From: Mycobacterium sp. 852002-50816_SCH5313054-b
GTDB taxonomy: Bacteria; Actinomycetota; Actinomycetes; Mycobacteriales; Mycobacteriaceae
Assembly (NCBI RefSeq): GCF_001667185.1
Contig: NZ_LZIC01000112.1
Location: 1-58,729, forward strand
Reading direction: 5' to 3'
Length of the DNA: 58,729 nt
The position numbers and the translations under genes are program-made. Below the pieces are notes generated by a model. It worked only from the letters and a program-made list of their open reading frames with translations, searched no databases and was not told the DNA's origin. Positions 50,285 through 58,615 of this stretch are shown here, in pieces. The stretch's first letter is position 1. Each line of letters begins with the position of its first letter.

Positions 50285-50360
50285 CGTAATCGCCGTGGTC
50301 TTGCCGACCCCGGCATTCCGTCGTGACAAATCGACGCTCTCTCCAGCAAGCGAAACTGGC
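50285..50360 (-). pseudogene. Decayed 5' fragment of a LuxR/STAND regulator
   Basis: Read on the minus strand, this holds GCCGGGGTCGGCAAGACC, identical over 18 bases to the Walker A codons of the intact regulator at 52078-54711. It is followed by a similar GCGATTAC, giving NAGVGKTTAIT against DAGVGKTAVIT. Just upstream a segment reads RLLER, against HLLER in the intact gene. The distance from the Walker A end to the neighbouring palindrome (50457) is 139 bases, exactly as at the intact locus (54585 to 54724). No complete frame remains. I read it as the relic of a second copy. The matched stretch is short, so confidence is moderate. Confidence 0.6.
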
Positions 50361-50455
50361 CGCTCCGAAAAGGGTGGGCCAGCGTGACGCCGTAACTATT
50401 CACAGCGCGCGGCCCAGGCGTACTCGATCCAGGCGCCGGCCCGCGGGCCAGGCGC

Positions 50456-50583
50456 AAAAAAATGGGGAGAATTCCCCATCAAGCGCCCGCTCGGCAGGCC
50501 CACACTATAGGCAGCGAGCGCCCAGGGACGCGCCCCGCGGCTACAGCGACAGCATCCGGACATGATGCGGCAGTCGCTGTAAA
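50456..50583. repeat. Flanking repeat, copy B
   Basis: It begins with the palindrome ATGGGGA-GAAT-TCCCCAT bounded by an A-run and CAA. The first 26 bases (50457-50482) are identical to copy C at 54724. It ends with CATCCGGACATGATGCGG, also shared exactly with copy C, and between them are shared islands such as AGCGAGCGCC. Orientation is the same as copy C. Confidence 0.75.
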
Positions 50584-50639
50584 CCCCGACCTTTCCTGAG
50601 CGGTCGGAATCGACGGGCAACCCTCATTGGGAGGTCGTG

Positions 50640-51920
50640 ATGCGTTGGTCCGCCATCGTCGCTTGCGTTGTGCTGCTGCTGATATCGATAGGCGGCATCG
50701 CCGTAGCAGGGTTCTATGATTCCCTGTTCAGCAACCATCACGGCGACAACAACGACGAAAGTGATAGCGCCTACCGGGCCTACGGCGAGCTGCCGATCCC
50801 GGGATCACAGACATTGCACCTACCCGCCGGGCAGGTCGCTATCACCTTCCACGCCCAGACCGCCAGCGGTTCGGATGGCCCCTTGTCGATCCCGGACCTA
50901 CAGCTGAACATCGTCCCTCCCGCTGGAGTCGCCGAACCGAAGGTCACCGAAAGCCCCGGAGGGACAACGAGTATCGATAACGACTCGCGGCGGCAAGTGT
51001 GGGTCGCCCAGATCCCGCAGGATGGGCACTACGAAATAACCGCCGACGGGCAGGTCGGGGCGTTCATCAGCGCCCGGTTGGCGTTCGGGCACGTCGCCGT
51101 CGGTTCGAGCTCGTCCCGAATCCCGGGCTGGGTCCGACCCGGAGCGGGGGTGTTCGCGGCGCTGGCGGTTTGCGCGTTCGTCCTGGTCGTCAACCGCGAG
51201 CGCGAACACAAACTGGCGTGGGGCAATATGCCCCCTCCGCTGCCAGCACAGCAACCGGTGCAGCCGTTCCTTGCTCGTGGGCGGCCCTACCCGCCGAGCA
51301 CCGAGCGCGCGGGCATCGAGATGCCCAAGACGCGGCGTGACCGGCTCGAGGACATGATGCGCCTCAGGGTGGAAGCCGGGGTCAGCCTCGGCAGGGCACG
51401 AGCTGAAGTGGTTCTGGGGCAAGCGCTCAGGGCGATCCTCGCCGCCGGGATCGTCGTACTGGCTCTCGGACTCGTTGGAGCAGGTGTCGCACCCTCCGGC
51501 GGCCTCGGGCGGTTGGTCTCGATCGGCCTCGCGCTATCCGGCGTCGCCGCCGTCCTGTTGGTAGTGCGGGGGTTGTATTCGCTGCACGTCGTTAGGAAGG
51601 TCCGATGGCAGGACGGCACTGTCACGATCCGCAGGGTTCAACCCGGCCAGGTAGGCGAAAACGGCCAGCACGTCGTCTGTGATGTAGAGCTGAAGCCAAA
51701 CATGCCCGCCGTCTACCAGGCAGGGCCGAACCCAACGGCCCAGATCATCCGAGTGGCGACGACAGTCGGACCTCTGGACAGCCAGTGGCTCGTCGTCGGT
51801 GCGACGATGCGCTGCCGAATCGACCGCGCCGAGTTCGAATACCTGTTGCGCGCGTTCCCCTATGCCGCGCCCAATGCCTCCATTCCGTCCGGCCGGAACT
51901 TGACTTTCAAGAGGGCGTAG
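50640..51920 (+). CDS. Uncharacterised membrane protein inserted downstream of sigE
   Basis: A 426-residue protein I do not recognise. A first hydrophobic segment (about residues 4-25, AIVACVVLLLISIGGIAVAG) is followed by an extracytoplasmic beta-rich stretch of about 130 residues. A second helix (VFAALAVCAFVLVVN, about 170-185) leads into a basic, Pro-rich cytoplasmic part with a helix RRDRLEDMMRLRVEAG. Two more helices lie near residues 262-310, then a C-terminal soluble domain (GTVTIRRVQPGQVGENGQHV). GGGAGG fixes the ATG at 50640; a GTG directly before it is in frame. Its position between sigE and rseA hints at an envelope-stress link, which is inference. Confidence 0.8.
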   Translation: MRWSAIVACVVLLLISIGGIAVAGFYDSLFSNHHGDNNDESDSAYRAYGELPIPGSQTLHLPAGQVAITFHAQTASGSDGPLSIPDLQLNIVPPAGVAEPKVTESPGGTTSIDNDSRRQVWVAQIPQDGHYEITADGQVGAFISARLAFGHVAVGSSSSRIPGWVRPGAGVFAALAVCAFVLVVNREREHKLAWGNMPPPLPAQQPVQPFLARGRPYPPSTERAGIEMPKTRRDRLEDMMRLRVEAGVSLGRARAEVVLGQALRAILAAGIVVLALGLVGAGVAPSGGLGRLVSIGLALSGVAAVLLVVRGLYSLHVVRKVRWQDGTVTIRRVQPGQVGENGQHVVCDVELKPNMPAVYQAGPNPTAQIIRVATTVGPLDSQWLVVGATMRCRIDRAEFEYLLRAFPYAAPNASIPSGRNLTFKRA

Positions 51921-52077
51921 CAGAAGGCGCTCGGTGCAATTCCGCAACGTGCCATCGTGCTCGCCGAGGACGCTGGCCTCACGAAGGCCTACGCATCGCG
52001 TGGACACCCTTCACCCGGGTACCGGCCGACGGGAATCGCGACACACTCCCAGCCGGCATCTGGAACAAGGCGTGGGA

Positions 52078-54711
52078 TCAGGATTCGATCGTTCGCGGTT
52101 GCCGGGCCGCCGCGGCGGCCTGGGTGCGGTTGTCCACGCCGAGTTTGGCCAGAATCGATTCCACGTGGTGGCCAACGGTTTTGCGGCTGATCGAGAGTTT
52201 GGTGGCGATGTCGGAATCGCTGTGGCCGGCGACGATCAGCGTGAGCACCTCCCGTTCGCGGCGGGACAGTCCGTCGGGGTCGGCGCTGATGTCGGCGCGG
52301 CGGGAGCGGGGGGTGCGGCCGCGCAGTTCGGCGAGGCGTTGTCGGGCGCGGCGCGCGGCCGCCTTGGCGCCGAGGCGGCGGAACGTGGCCAGCGACGCTT
52401 CCACCGCGGCGCCGTCGCCGCCGAGTTGGGCGATGGCCGCGTCGTAGGGACAGCCCCGGCGTGTCCATTCGGCGGCGGCGCCCCGCCAGTCACCGCCGGC
52501 CTCGAGCTCGAAGGGGATGCTTAGCTTTCGGTCGCCCTCGGGCTCACCGCCGGCCAAACGCACCCAGCGACAAAGGGACCCGACCAGCCAGGGATTCGCG
52601 TGGGCGGGAGCCGTCGCCAGCCCCGCCTGCGCCTCGGCGCGGGCGGTCTCGTGATCACCGGCCAGCCAGGCCGCCTCGGCACGGGCGGGCCACACCGGTC
52701 CCAGGCGAAAAAAGTCGTTGCGTTCGGCGGCGGCCAGGGCCTCATCGAGTAGCGCCGACACGGGTCGCTGGCCGCTCCGGGCGTAGATCAAACCCAGGGT
52801 GGTCAACGGCAAATACCGATGCAGCGGGGTCATCGCGGGTCGGGAGAGCACATCCTCGGCGCAGCTGGCGGCGCGCGCCCAATCCCCCCGGTGCAACGCA
52901 ACAAGCGCTGCCGGCCCCGCCGCGAGCGGCTCGAACGTGGCCAAATCATGATCGGCGCAAAACGCCGTCATTTCGGCGATGTAGCCCTCGGCGCGGTCAA
53001 GCTCGTAGTGCAGCGCCGACTGCCAGCACAAGCCCATCCCCATTAGCCCAGCGAGTTCGGCAAGCTCCTGGCCGTCCATCGCCCGCCGCCACGCCGCTTC
53101 GAGCTCGTCCCACCCAACACCCGTGCGCAGGACCCTGAACAGGCCCGCATAGTAATTGGCCTTGAGCACGACGCCCGGCAAGTCCAGTTGGTTGCCCAGA
53201 GTGATCGCGCGGTCCGCGTACTCGGCGCAGGCCGGGTCGTCGGCCATCAAGGAAAGCTCGGCCATGTGAGCCAGCGACGAGGCCAGCTGCGCGGTGGGCC
53301 CGCATTCTTCCAGCAGTCGCAACGACTCCTTGCCCGCTCTCCTGGCTGCGGAGACGCGGCTCAACACGTGCGAGAGCCGGCGCAAGTCATCGCCTTCGCC
53401 TAGGCGGTCCCCCAGCTCCCGGCGCAGCGCAATCGCGTTCCGGTACGAATGCACACAGGCCTGGACGAATCCGCCCAGGTAGCTGGTTAATGCGTGTCGC
53501 TCGAGCCAACTGACCCGCTGCTCGGCGGGGGCGGTGTCGCCGTGGCGCAGCACCAGCGCGTACAGCTTTGCCGCCTGGCGGTGTGCGCCCAATCCTGCGG
53601 CGCGCTCCGCGGCGGCGACCCCGTAGCGCACGGCCGCCTCGTGATCGCCGGCCTGGTCGGCGTGAAAAGCCAACGCCGCCAACGCGTTCGGGTCGACCGA
53701 CGTTTCAGCCAGCGCGGCCAGCGCGCGGGCGTGCAGCGCCTTGCGCTGGTAGTCGTCGATGCGGTCAAGCGTGGCTCTTCGGGCCAGCTCGTGACGGAAC
53801 GCGATCGCGCCCCCCTCGGTGACCAGCATGCCCGCATCGAGGCATTCGGCCAGCCCCGCGTCGGCGGCCGGACACAGGCGGTGCATCAGCGACGGGTCGG
53901 CGTGGGGTCCGCACACCGCCACCGCCTGCGCAGTTTGGCGCGCGGGTTCCGACAGCCGCGCCAGGCGGCCCCACACGGCCTCAGAAACACTGCGCGGCAA
54001 CGCATTCCGATCCGGAGCGGCGGAGCCGGCGGCCAACACCTCGGTCACGAAAAACGGGTTTCCGCCGGTGAGCCGATGCAACTGGTCGGCGTTGAGGCCG
54101 CTGCCGCCGGCCAGTACGGCCACCGCGTCACGGCTCAGCGGTTCCAAGCCGATGCGGCGCACCGCCGCACAGCTGGCGACGTCCCCGAGCGCCACTAACA
54201 GGGGGTGCTGGGCATCGAGCTCGTCGTCGCGATACGTCACCACCAGCAGCAGCGGCAGAGACCCGATGCGGCGGGCCAGAAAGCGCATCAGGTCCAGGCT
54301 GGCCCCATCGGCCCAATGGCCGTCCTCGATCACCCACACCCAGTGGCTGCCGTCGCGCAGCAGTGCGAGCAGCCGCCGGTACAGCGTCCCGGTGTCACCG
54401 GCGTCGATGGCCGCGCCCAGAGCGCCGGCCGCCGCGGGGCCCACTCCGGACAACGCGTCGAGCAGCGGACCCAAAGGCCTTGGCGCGGTTAGCGGATCAC
54501 ATCCACCCCGCAGCACCCGCATCCCCGCATCGATCGTGGCGGTAAACGCGGTGATCACCGCGGTCTTGCCGACCCCGGCGTCTCCCCGCAACAGCACCAC
54601 CTGGCCCGCCCCGCCGCGCACTCCGCGCGCCAGGGCACCGAGCTCGGCCAGCACCGCCTCGCGCTCCAATAAGTGCTGCGTCCGAACCTCACGTCGTTGT
54701 GGTGCCGTCAT
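52078..54711 (-). CDS. LuxR-family STAND regulator (AAA ATPase plus LuxR HTH)
   Basis: An 877-residue regulator. The Walker A is GDAGVGKT (43-50), a Walker-B-like WVIEDGHWADGASLDLMRFL follows, then winged-helix and long TPR-like Ala-rich repeats, and a C-terminal LuxR helix-turn-helix, LSRREREVLTLIVAGHSDSD plus SISRKTVGHHVESILAKLGV (about 815-865). Such STAND proteins bind ATP, oligomerise on a ligand and activate transcription. The ATG at 54711 is 12 bases from the palindrome of repeat copy C, so that dyad lies in its 5' leader. It is inserted between sigE and rseA and convergent with the membrane-protein gene. Ligand and targets unknown. Confidence 0.92.
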   Translation of the reverse strand: MTAPQRREVRTQHLLEREAVLAELGALARGVRGGAGQVVLLRGDAGVGKTAVITAFTATIDAGMRVLRGGCDPLTAPRPLGPLLDALSGVGPAAAGALGAAIDAGDTGTLYRRLLALLRDGSHWVWVIEDGHWADGASLDLMRFLARRIGSLPLLLVVTYRDDELDAQHPLLVALGDVASCAAVRRIGLEPLSRDAVAVLAGGSGLNADQLHRLTGGNPFFVTEVLAAGSAAPDRNALPRSVSEAVWGRLARLSEPARQTAQAVAVCGPHADPSLMHRLCPAADAGLAECLDAGMLVTEGGAIAFRHELARRATLDRIDDYQRKALHARALAALAETSVDPNALAALAFHADQAGDHEAAVRYGVAAAERAAGLGAHRQAAKLYALVLRHGDTAPAEQRVSWLERHALTSYLGGFVQACVHSYRNAIALRRELGDRLGEGDDLRRLSHVLSRVSAARRAGKESLRLLEECGPTAQLASSLAHMAELSLMADDPACAEYADRAITLGNQLDLPGVVLKANYYAGLFRVLRTGVGWDELEAAWRRAMDGQELAELAGLMGMGLCWQSALHYELDRAEGYIAEMTAFCADHDLATFEPLAAGPAALVALHRGDWARAASCAEDVLSRPAMTPLHRYLPLTTLGLIYARSGQRPVSALLDEALAAAERNDFFRLGPVWPARAEAAWLAGDHETARAEAQAGLATAPAHANPWLVGSLCRWVRLAGGEPEGDRKLSIPFELEAGGDWRGAAAEWTRRGCPYDAAIAQLGGDGAAVEASLATFRRLGAKAAARRARQRLAELRGRTPRSRRADISADPDGLSRREREVLTLIVAGHSDSDIATKLSISRKTVGHHVESILAKLGVDNRTQAAAAARQPRTIES

Positions 54712-54723
54712 TTTGGGTGCTCC

Positions 54724-54856
54724 AAAAAATGGGGAGAATTCCCCATCAATCGCGCCCACCCACCGGCGCACGCTAGGGAGCGAGCGCCTCGGGAGGCCCG
54801 GGAGAATTCAGAGGCCACAGCAACCGCACATCCGGACATGATGCGGATTCACTGTA
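54724..54856. repeat. Flanking repeat, copy C
   Basis: It starts with the same 26 bases as copy B, including ATGGGGA-GAAT-TCCCCAT (54729-54746), and contains CATCCGGACATGATGCGG at 54829-54846. B and C are direct repeats about 4.27 kb apart and frame the membrane-protein and regulator genes. For the regulator on the minus strand, this block is the promoter and leader region. Confidence 0.75.
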
Positions 54857-55044
54857 GCTCCGGCGCCGGCCGGCGCGCCCCGCTCAGCGACGGCAACTCG
54901 ATTACGAAAAGTCGCGGCCGGGATCAACCGGGCCGCGAATCCTGGGGTTTTACGAGCCGTAGTTGGGGTATCGGCGGCCCCGCCGCGCTACATTCGAATT
55001 ATGCGCGGCTTAGAGTTCTTAGAGATCTCTGAAGGGATCCAGTA
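54857..55044. promoter_or_regulatory. rseA upstream region
   Basis: Together with copy C this forms the 333-bp gap before rseA. I see no gene. A GAAGGGA ribosome site lies about 9 bases before the rseA ATG. Because rseA is no longer next to sigE, a promoter for it must lie here, but no convincing -10/-35 pair stands out. Confidence 0.4.
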
Positions 55045-55419
55045 ATGGCCGACCGCGGAGAGGTCTTTCGCCGCGCGTTCTCTTGGCTTCCCGCACAGTT
55101 CGCCTCCCAGAGCGACGAGCCCGTCGGCGCGCCGCGCCGGTTCGGCTCCACCGAGCATCTGTCCATCGAGGCGATCGCGGCGTTCGTCGACGGTGAGCTG
55201 CGGATGAACGCGCACCTGCGGGCCGCGCACCACCTCTCGTTGTGCCCGGAATGCGCGGCCGAGGTCGAGGACCAGGGCCGGGCGCGTGCCGCCCTGCGCG
55301 ACTCCCACCCCATCCGCATCCCCAGCAACCTGCTGGGCCTGCTGTCCGAGATCCCGCACCACCCGACGGACGACGACGCATCCGAGCGCGATACGCGCGA
55401 CCAGCGTAAGCGCCGATAA
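55045..55419 (+). CDS. rseA: Anti-sigma-E factor RseA
   Basis: A 124-residue zinc-associated anti-sigma (ZAS) protein. The motif HHLSLCPEC gives H63-x3-C67-x2-C70, and STEHLSIEAIAAFVDGELRM is the characteristic helix pair that holds SigE. In M. tuberculosis, RseA (Rv1222) is phosphorylated by PknB and degraded by ClpC1P2 to free SigE. This protein lacks the long low-complexity tail of the 154-residue M. tuberculosis form. It is separated from sigE by 4.9 kb, but still upstream of htrA and tatB. Confidence 0.94.
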   Translation: MADRGEVFRRAFSWLPAQFASQSDEPVGAPRRFGSTEHLSIEAIAAFVDGELRMNAHLRAAHHLSLCPECAAEVEDQGRARAALRDSHPIRIPSNLLGLLSEIPHHPTDDDASERDTRDQRKRR

Positions 55420-55525
55420 TCGCCGCACCCGTGGATACTAGGGTGGACAAGCACAACGCCGCCGCGGCGCAAAGCGCCCGGTAAGCGGCTGTCTCGAACG
55501 CTCAAGAAGAGGATCCAAAGGGAAC

Positions 55526-57058
55526 GTGACCTCCGACGGCAACAACAGGGGCAACGACAGCGGCAACGCCGGCGACAACGGCGGAGACCGACTGGCGCCG
55601 CGCCCCATCACCCGGCCACCGGTCGACCCCGCATCGCGGCAGGCATTCGGCCGTCCCACCGGGCTGCGCGGCTCCTTCGTGGCCGAGCGGGTGCGCCCCC
55701 CGAAATTCCGCGACCAGTCCGACTTCACGCCGCACGACCCGCCCGCGGATCCCGTCCTCGAGGAGGCGTTCAGCCGGCCGGTCGGGACCGCGGACACGCT
55801 GCAGCGCCACCCGATAGACGCGGGCGCGCTGGCCGCCGAGCAGGACGGCGCCGAGCCCGAGGGGGCGGACGACCCCTGGCGCGACCCCGGCGCCGCCGCG
55901 GCCCTGGGGACCCCGGCCGTCGCGCCGGCGGGACCGCAGGCCGTGCCGGGCTACGGAGGCAAGCTCGGGGTGCGCGACGTGCTGTTCGGGCGCAAGGTGT
56001 CCTACCTGGCGCTGGCCGTGCTGCTTCTGATCGCGCTGGTGATCGGCCTGATCGGCGGTGTGATCGGCCGCAAGACGGCCGAGGTCGTCGAGGCGTTCAC
56101 CACCTCGAAGGTCACGCTGTCGACGCCCGGCAACTCCGAGCAGCCGGCGGGCCGGTTCGCCAAGGTGGCGGCCGCGACGGCCAACGCCGTGGTCACCATC
56201 GAGTCGAAGAGCGACCAGGAGGGCATGCAGGGCTCCGGGGTGGTCATCGACGGCCGCGGCTACATCGTCACCAACAACCACGTCATTTCCGAGGCCGCCA
56301 ACAACCCCAGCCAGTTCAAGACGACCGTCGTGTTCAACGACGGCAAGGAGGTGCCGGCCAACCTGGTGGGCCGCGACCCCAAGACCGACCTGGCCGTGCT
56401 CAAGGTCGACAACGTGGACAACCTGAGCGTGGCCCAGCTGGGCGACTCCGACAAGGTGCGCGTGGGCGACGAGGTCCTGGCCGCCGGCGCGCCGCTGGGC
56501 CTGCGCAGCACGGTGACCCACGGCATCATCAGCGCGCTGCACCGCCCCGTCCCGCTGTCGGGCGAGGGCTCCGACACCGACACCGTCATCGACGCCCTCC
56601 AGACCGACGCGTCGATCAACCACGGCAACTCCGGCGGCCCGCTGATCAGCATGGACTCCCAGGTGATCGGCATCGACACGGCCGGTAAGTCGTTGTCCGA
56701 CAGCGCAAGTGGGCTCGGCTTCGCGATCCCGATCAACGAGGTCAAGGCGGTGGCCCAGGCCCTGATCAAGGACGGGAAGATCGTGCACCCGACGCTGGGC
56801 GTCAGCACCCGGTCGGTGAGCAACGCGATCGCCTCCGGCGCCCAGGTGGCCAACGTCAAAGCGGGCAGCCCGGCCCAAAAGGGCGGGATCCTGGAGAACG
56901 ACGTGATCGTCAAGGTGGGCAACCGCAAGGTGGCCGACGCCGACGAGTTCGTCGTCGCCGTGCGACAGCTGACCATCGGCCAGGACTCCCCGGTGGAGGT
57001 GGTCCGCGACGGCCGGCACGTCACGCTGACGGTGAAACCCGACTCGGATAACGGCTAA
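55526..57058 (+). CDS. htrA: Membrane-anchored serine protease HtrA (DegP-like)
   Basis: A 510-residue protein. A long Pro/Asp-rich cytoplasmic N-terminus (about 1-150) is followed by one membrane helix (158-180, LALAVLLLIALVIGLIGGVI), then a trypsin-like protease domain with catalytic H252 (TNNHV), D288 (KTDLAVL) and S369 (GNSGGPL), then a C-terminal PDZ domain. The M. tuberculosis orthologue Rv1223 is essential and acts in cell-wall quality control. GTG at 55526 has a GGGAAC site. tatB starts directly after its stop, so both are co-transcribed. Confidence 0.97.
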   Translation: MTSDGNNRGNDSGNAGDNGGDRLAPRPITRPPVDPASRQAFGRPTGLRGSFVAERVRPPKFRDQSDFTPHDPPADPVLEEAFSRPVGTADTLQRHPIDAGALAAEQDGAEPEGADDPWRDPGAAAALGTPAVAPAGPQAVPGYGGKLGVRDVLFGRKVSYLALAVLLLIALVIGLIGGVIGRKTAEVVEAFTTSKVTLSTPGNSEQPAGRFAKVAAATANAVVTIESKSDQEGMQGSGVVIDGRGYIVTNNHVISEAANNPSQFKTTVVFNDGKEVPANLVGRDPKTDLAVLKVDNVDNLSVAQLGDSDKVRVGDEVLAAGAPLGLRSTVTHGIISALHRPVPLSGEGSDTDTVIDALQTDASINHGNSGGPLISMDSQVIGIDTAGKSLSDSASGLGFAIPINEVKAVAQALIKDGKIVHPTLGVSTRSVSNAIASGAQVANVKAGSPAQKGGILENDVIVKVGNRKVADADEFVVAVRQLTIGQDSPVEVVRDGRHVTLTVKPDSDNG

Positions 57059-57457
57059 GTGTTCGGCAACCTGAGCTGGGAGCACATCCTCGTCCTCGTC
57101 GTGGTCGGGCTGGTGATCCTCGGGCCCGAGCGGCTCCCGGGCGCGATCCGCTGGACGTCGAACGCGCTGCGGCAGGCGCGTGACTACCTCAGCGGCATGA
57201 CGACGCAGCTGCGCCAGGACCTCGGGCCCGAGTTCGACGACCTGCGCGAGCCGCTCAGCGAGCTGCAGCGGCTGCGCGGCATGAGCCCGCGCGCCGCGCT
57301 GACCAAGCACCTGTTGGACGGCGACGACTCGTTCCTGACGGGAAACTTCGACAGGCCGGTCAATGGGGCTCCGCCCAAGCCGGCGGACCCCGTGGAGCCG
57401 GTACAGCCGCCGCAGCCCACCGGCGGGCCCGCGCCGTTCGACGCCGACGCCACCTGA
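57059..57457 (+). CDS. tatB: Sec-independent protein translocase subunit TatB
   Basis: A 132-residue protein. MFGNLSWEHILVLVVVGLVI is the short N-terminal membrane helix, followed by the hinge GPERLP and an amphipathic helix, the typical TatA/B fold; the Glu after the helix and the long Pro-rich tail point to TatB. With TatC it receives twin-arginine precursors. The GTG start immediately follows the htrA stop. Rv1224 is the orthologue. Confidence 0.95.
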   Translation: MFGNLSWEHILVLVVVGLVILGPERLPGAIRWTSNALRQARDYLSGMTTQLRQDLGPEFDDLREPLSELQRLRGMSPRAALTKHLLDGDDSFLTGNFDRPVNGAPPKPADPVEPVQPPQPTGGPAPFDADAT

Positions 57458-57461
57458 CCGG

Positions 57462-58607
57462 CTAGCGTCGCGTCGGGTCCAGCCCCAGCGACACGCCCGC
57501 CAGCCCGCGCTTGCGCGACGACAGGCCGTCGGCCACACCGCGCAGTTCCTTGCCGACGGGGGAGTCCGGGGCGCTCAGCACGATCGGAACGCCGGCATCG
57601 CCGGCCGCGACCAGCGCCGGGTCCAGCGGGATCTGGCCCAGCAGCGGCACGTCGGCGCCCACCGCGCGCGACAACCGCTCGGCGACCTGGCGGCCGCCGC
57701 CCTCGCCGAACACCTGCATCGTGGTCCCGTCGGGCAGCACCAGCCCGGACATGTTCTCGACGACGCCGACGAGGCGCTGGCGGGTTTGCAGCGCGATGCT
57801 GCCGGCCCGTTCGGCGACCTCGGCCGCGGCCAGCTGCGGCGTGGTCACCACCAGGAGCTCCGCGTTGGGGATCAGCTGGGCCACCGAGATGGCGACGTCG
57901 CCGGTTCCCGGCGGCAGGTCGAGCAGCAGCACGTCCAGGTCGCCCCAGTAGACGTCGGCCAGGAACTGCTGCAACGCGCGGTGCAGCATCGGCCCGCGCC
58001 ACACCACCGGGGTGTTGCCCTGGGTGAACTGGGCGATCGAGATGACCTTCACCTCGTGGGCGATGGGCGGCAGGATCATCGATTCGACCTGGGTGGGCCG
58101 GTCGGTGGTGCCCATCATCCGCGGGATGGAATGGCCGTGAATGTCAGCGTCGAGCACGCCGACCGACAACCCGCGCGCGGCCATCGCCGCGGCCAGGTTG
58201 ACCGTGACCGTCGACTTCCCGACGCCGCCCTTTCCGGAGGCAACCGCGTACACCCGGGTCAGCGAGCTGGGCTGGGCGAACGGGATGACGGGCTCGCGGG
58301 CGTCGCCGCGCAGCTGCTTGCGCAGCTCGGTGCGCTGCTCGTCGTTCATCACGTCCAGGCTGACCTTGACGGCCCCGGTGCCGGGGACGTCGGCGACCGC
58401 GCTGGTGACCCGCTCGCTGATCTCGGTCTTCTTCGGGCAGGCGGCGGTGGTCAGGTAGATCGCGACGTGCACGCCGCCGTCGGGCTCGAGGTCGACGCTC
58501 TTGACCATCCCGAGTTCGGTGATAGGACGGCGCAATTCGGGGTCGATCACCTTCCCCAGTGCGGTGCGGATCGCCGCGGTCAGGTCGGTGGCGTCATGGC
58601 TGGACAT
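57462..58607 (-). CDS. mrp: Mrp/ApbC-family iron-sulfur carrier ATPase
   Basis: A 381-residue protein. An N-terminal DUF59/MIP18-like domain (residues 5-95) precedes the P-loop ATPase with the deviant Walker A GKGGVGKS (125-132), LDADIHGHSIPRMMG and DLLLLDLPPGTGD. Mrp/ApbC proteins carry and transfer Fe-S clusters with ATP hydrolysis. ATG 58607 is used; a GTG at 58610 directly precedes it. The -10 hexamer TACACT (58616-58621) is 5-8 bases upstream of these starts. It is convergent with tatB, 4 bases apart. Rv1229c is the orthologue; Rv1225c-Rv1228 are missing here. Confidence 0.95.
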   Translation of the reverse strand: MSSHDATDLTAAIRTALGKVIDPELRRPITELGMVKSVDLEPDGGVHVAIYLTTAACPKKTEISERVTSAVADVPGTGAVKVSLDVMNDEQRTELRKQLRGDAREPVIPFAQPSSLTRVYAVASGKGGVGKSTVTVNLAAAMAARGLSVGVLDADIHGHSIPRMMGTTDRPTQVESMILPPIAHEVKVISIAQFTQGNTPVVWRGPMLHRALQQFLADVYWGDLDVLLLDLPPGTGDVAISVAQLIPNAELLVVTTPQLAAAEVAERAGSIALQTRQRLVGVVENMSGLVLPDGTTMQVFGEGGGRQVAERLSRAVGADVPLLGQIPLDPALVAAGDAGVPIVLSAPDSPVGKELRGVADGLSSRKRGLAGVSLGLDPTRR

Positions 58608-58615
58608 CACCGCCG

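Larger units (their letters stand above)
50155..50639. other. 485-bp region between sigE and the membrane-protein gene
   Basis: It holds the regulator relic (50285-50360), repeat copy B (50456-50583), and just upstream of the next gene a GGGAGG ribosome site (50629-50634). No intact gene is visible. The first 120 bases after sigE show neither a clear terminator nor coding sequence. Confidence 0.6.

Noticed and set aside
51921..52077. Possible small gene between the membrane protein and the regulator
   Set aside because: Frames here only extend shadows of the neighbouring genes and have no ribosome site; the gap shows nothing recognisable.
52461..54841. Plus-strand frames over the LuxR regulator
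   Set aside because: Arg/Pro/Ala-rich shadow frames without motifs; the regulator on the minus strand has clear Walker A and HTH.
55502..57538. Long antisense frame over htrA and tatB (about 678 residues)
   Set aside because: Composition is low-complexity His/Arg/Asp/Val-rich with no recognisable domain; htrA and tatB are certain on the other strand. Similar long shadows over 30509-32755, 32953-34914, 16363-17784 and 10141-11295 are dismissed for the same reason.
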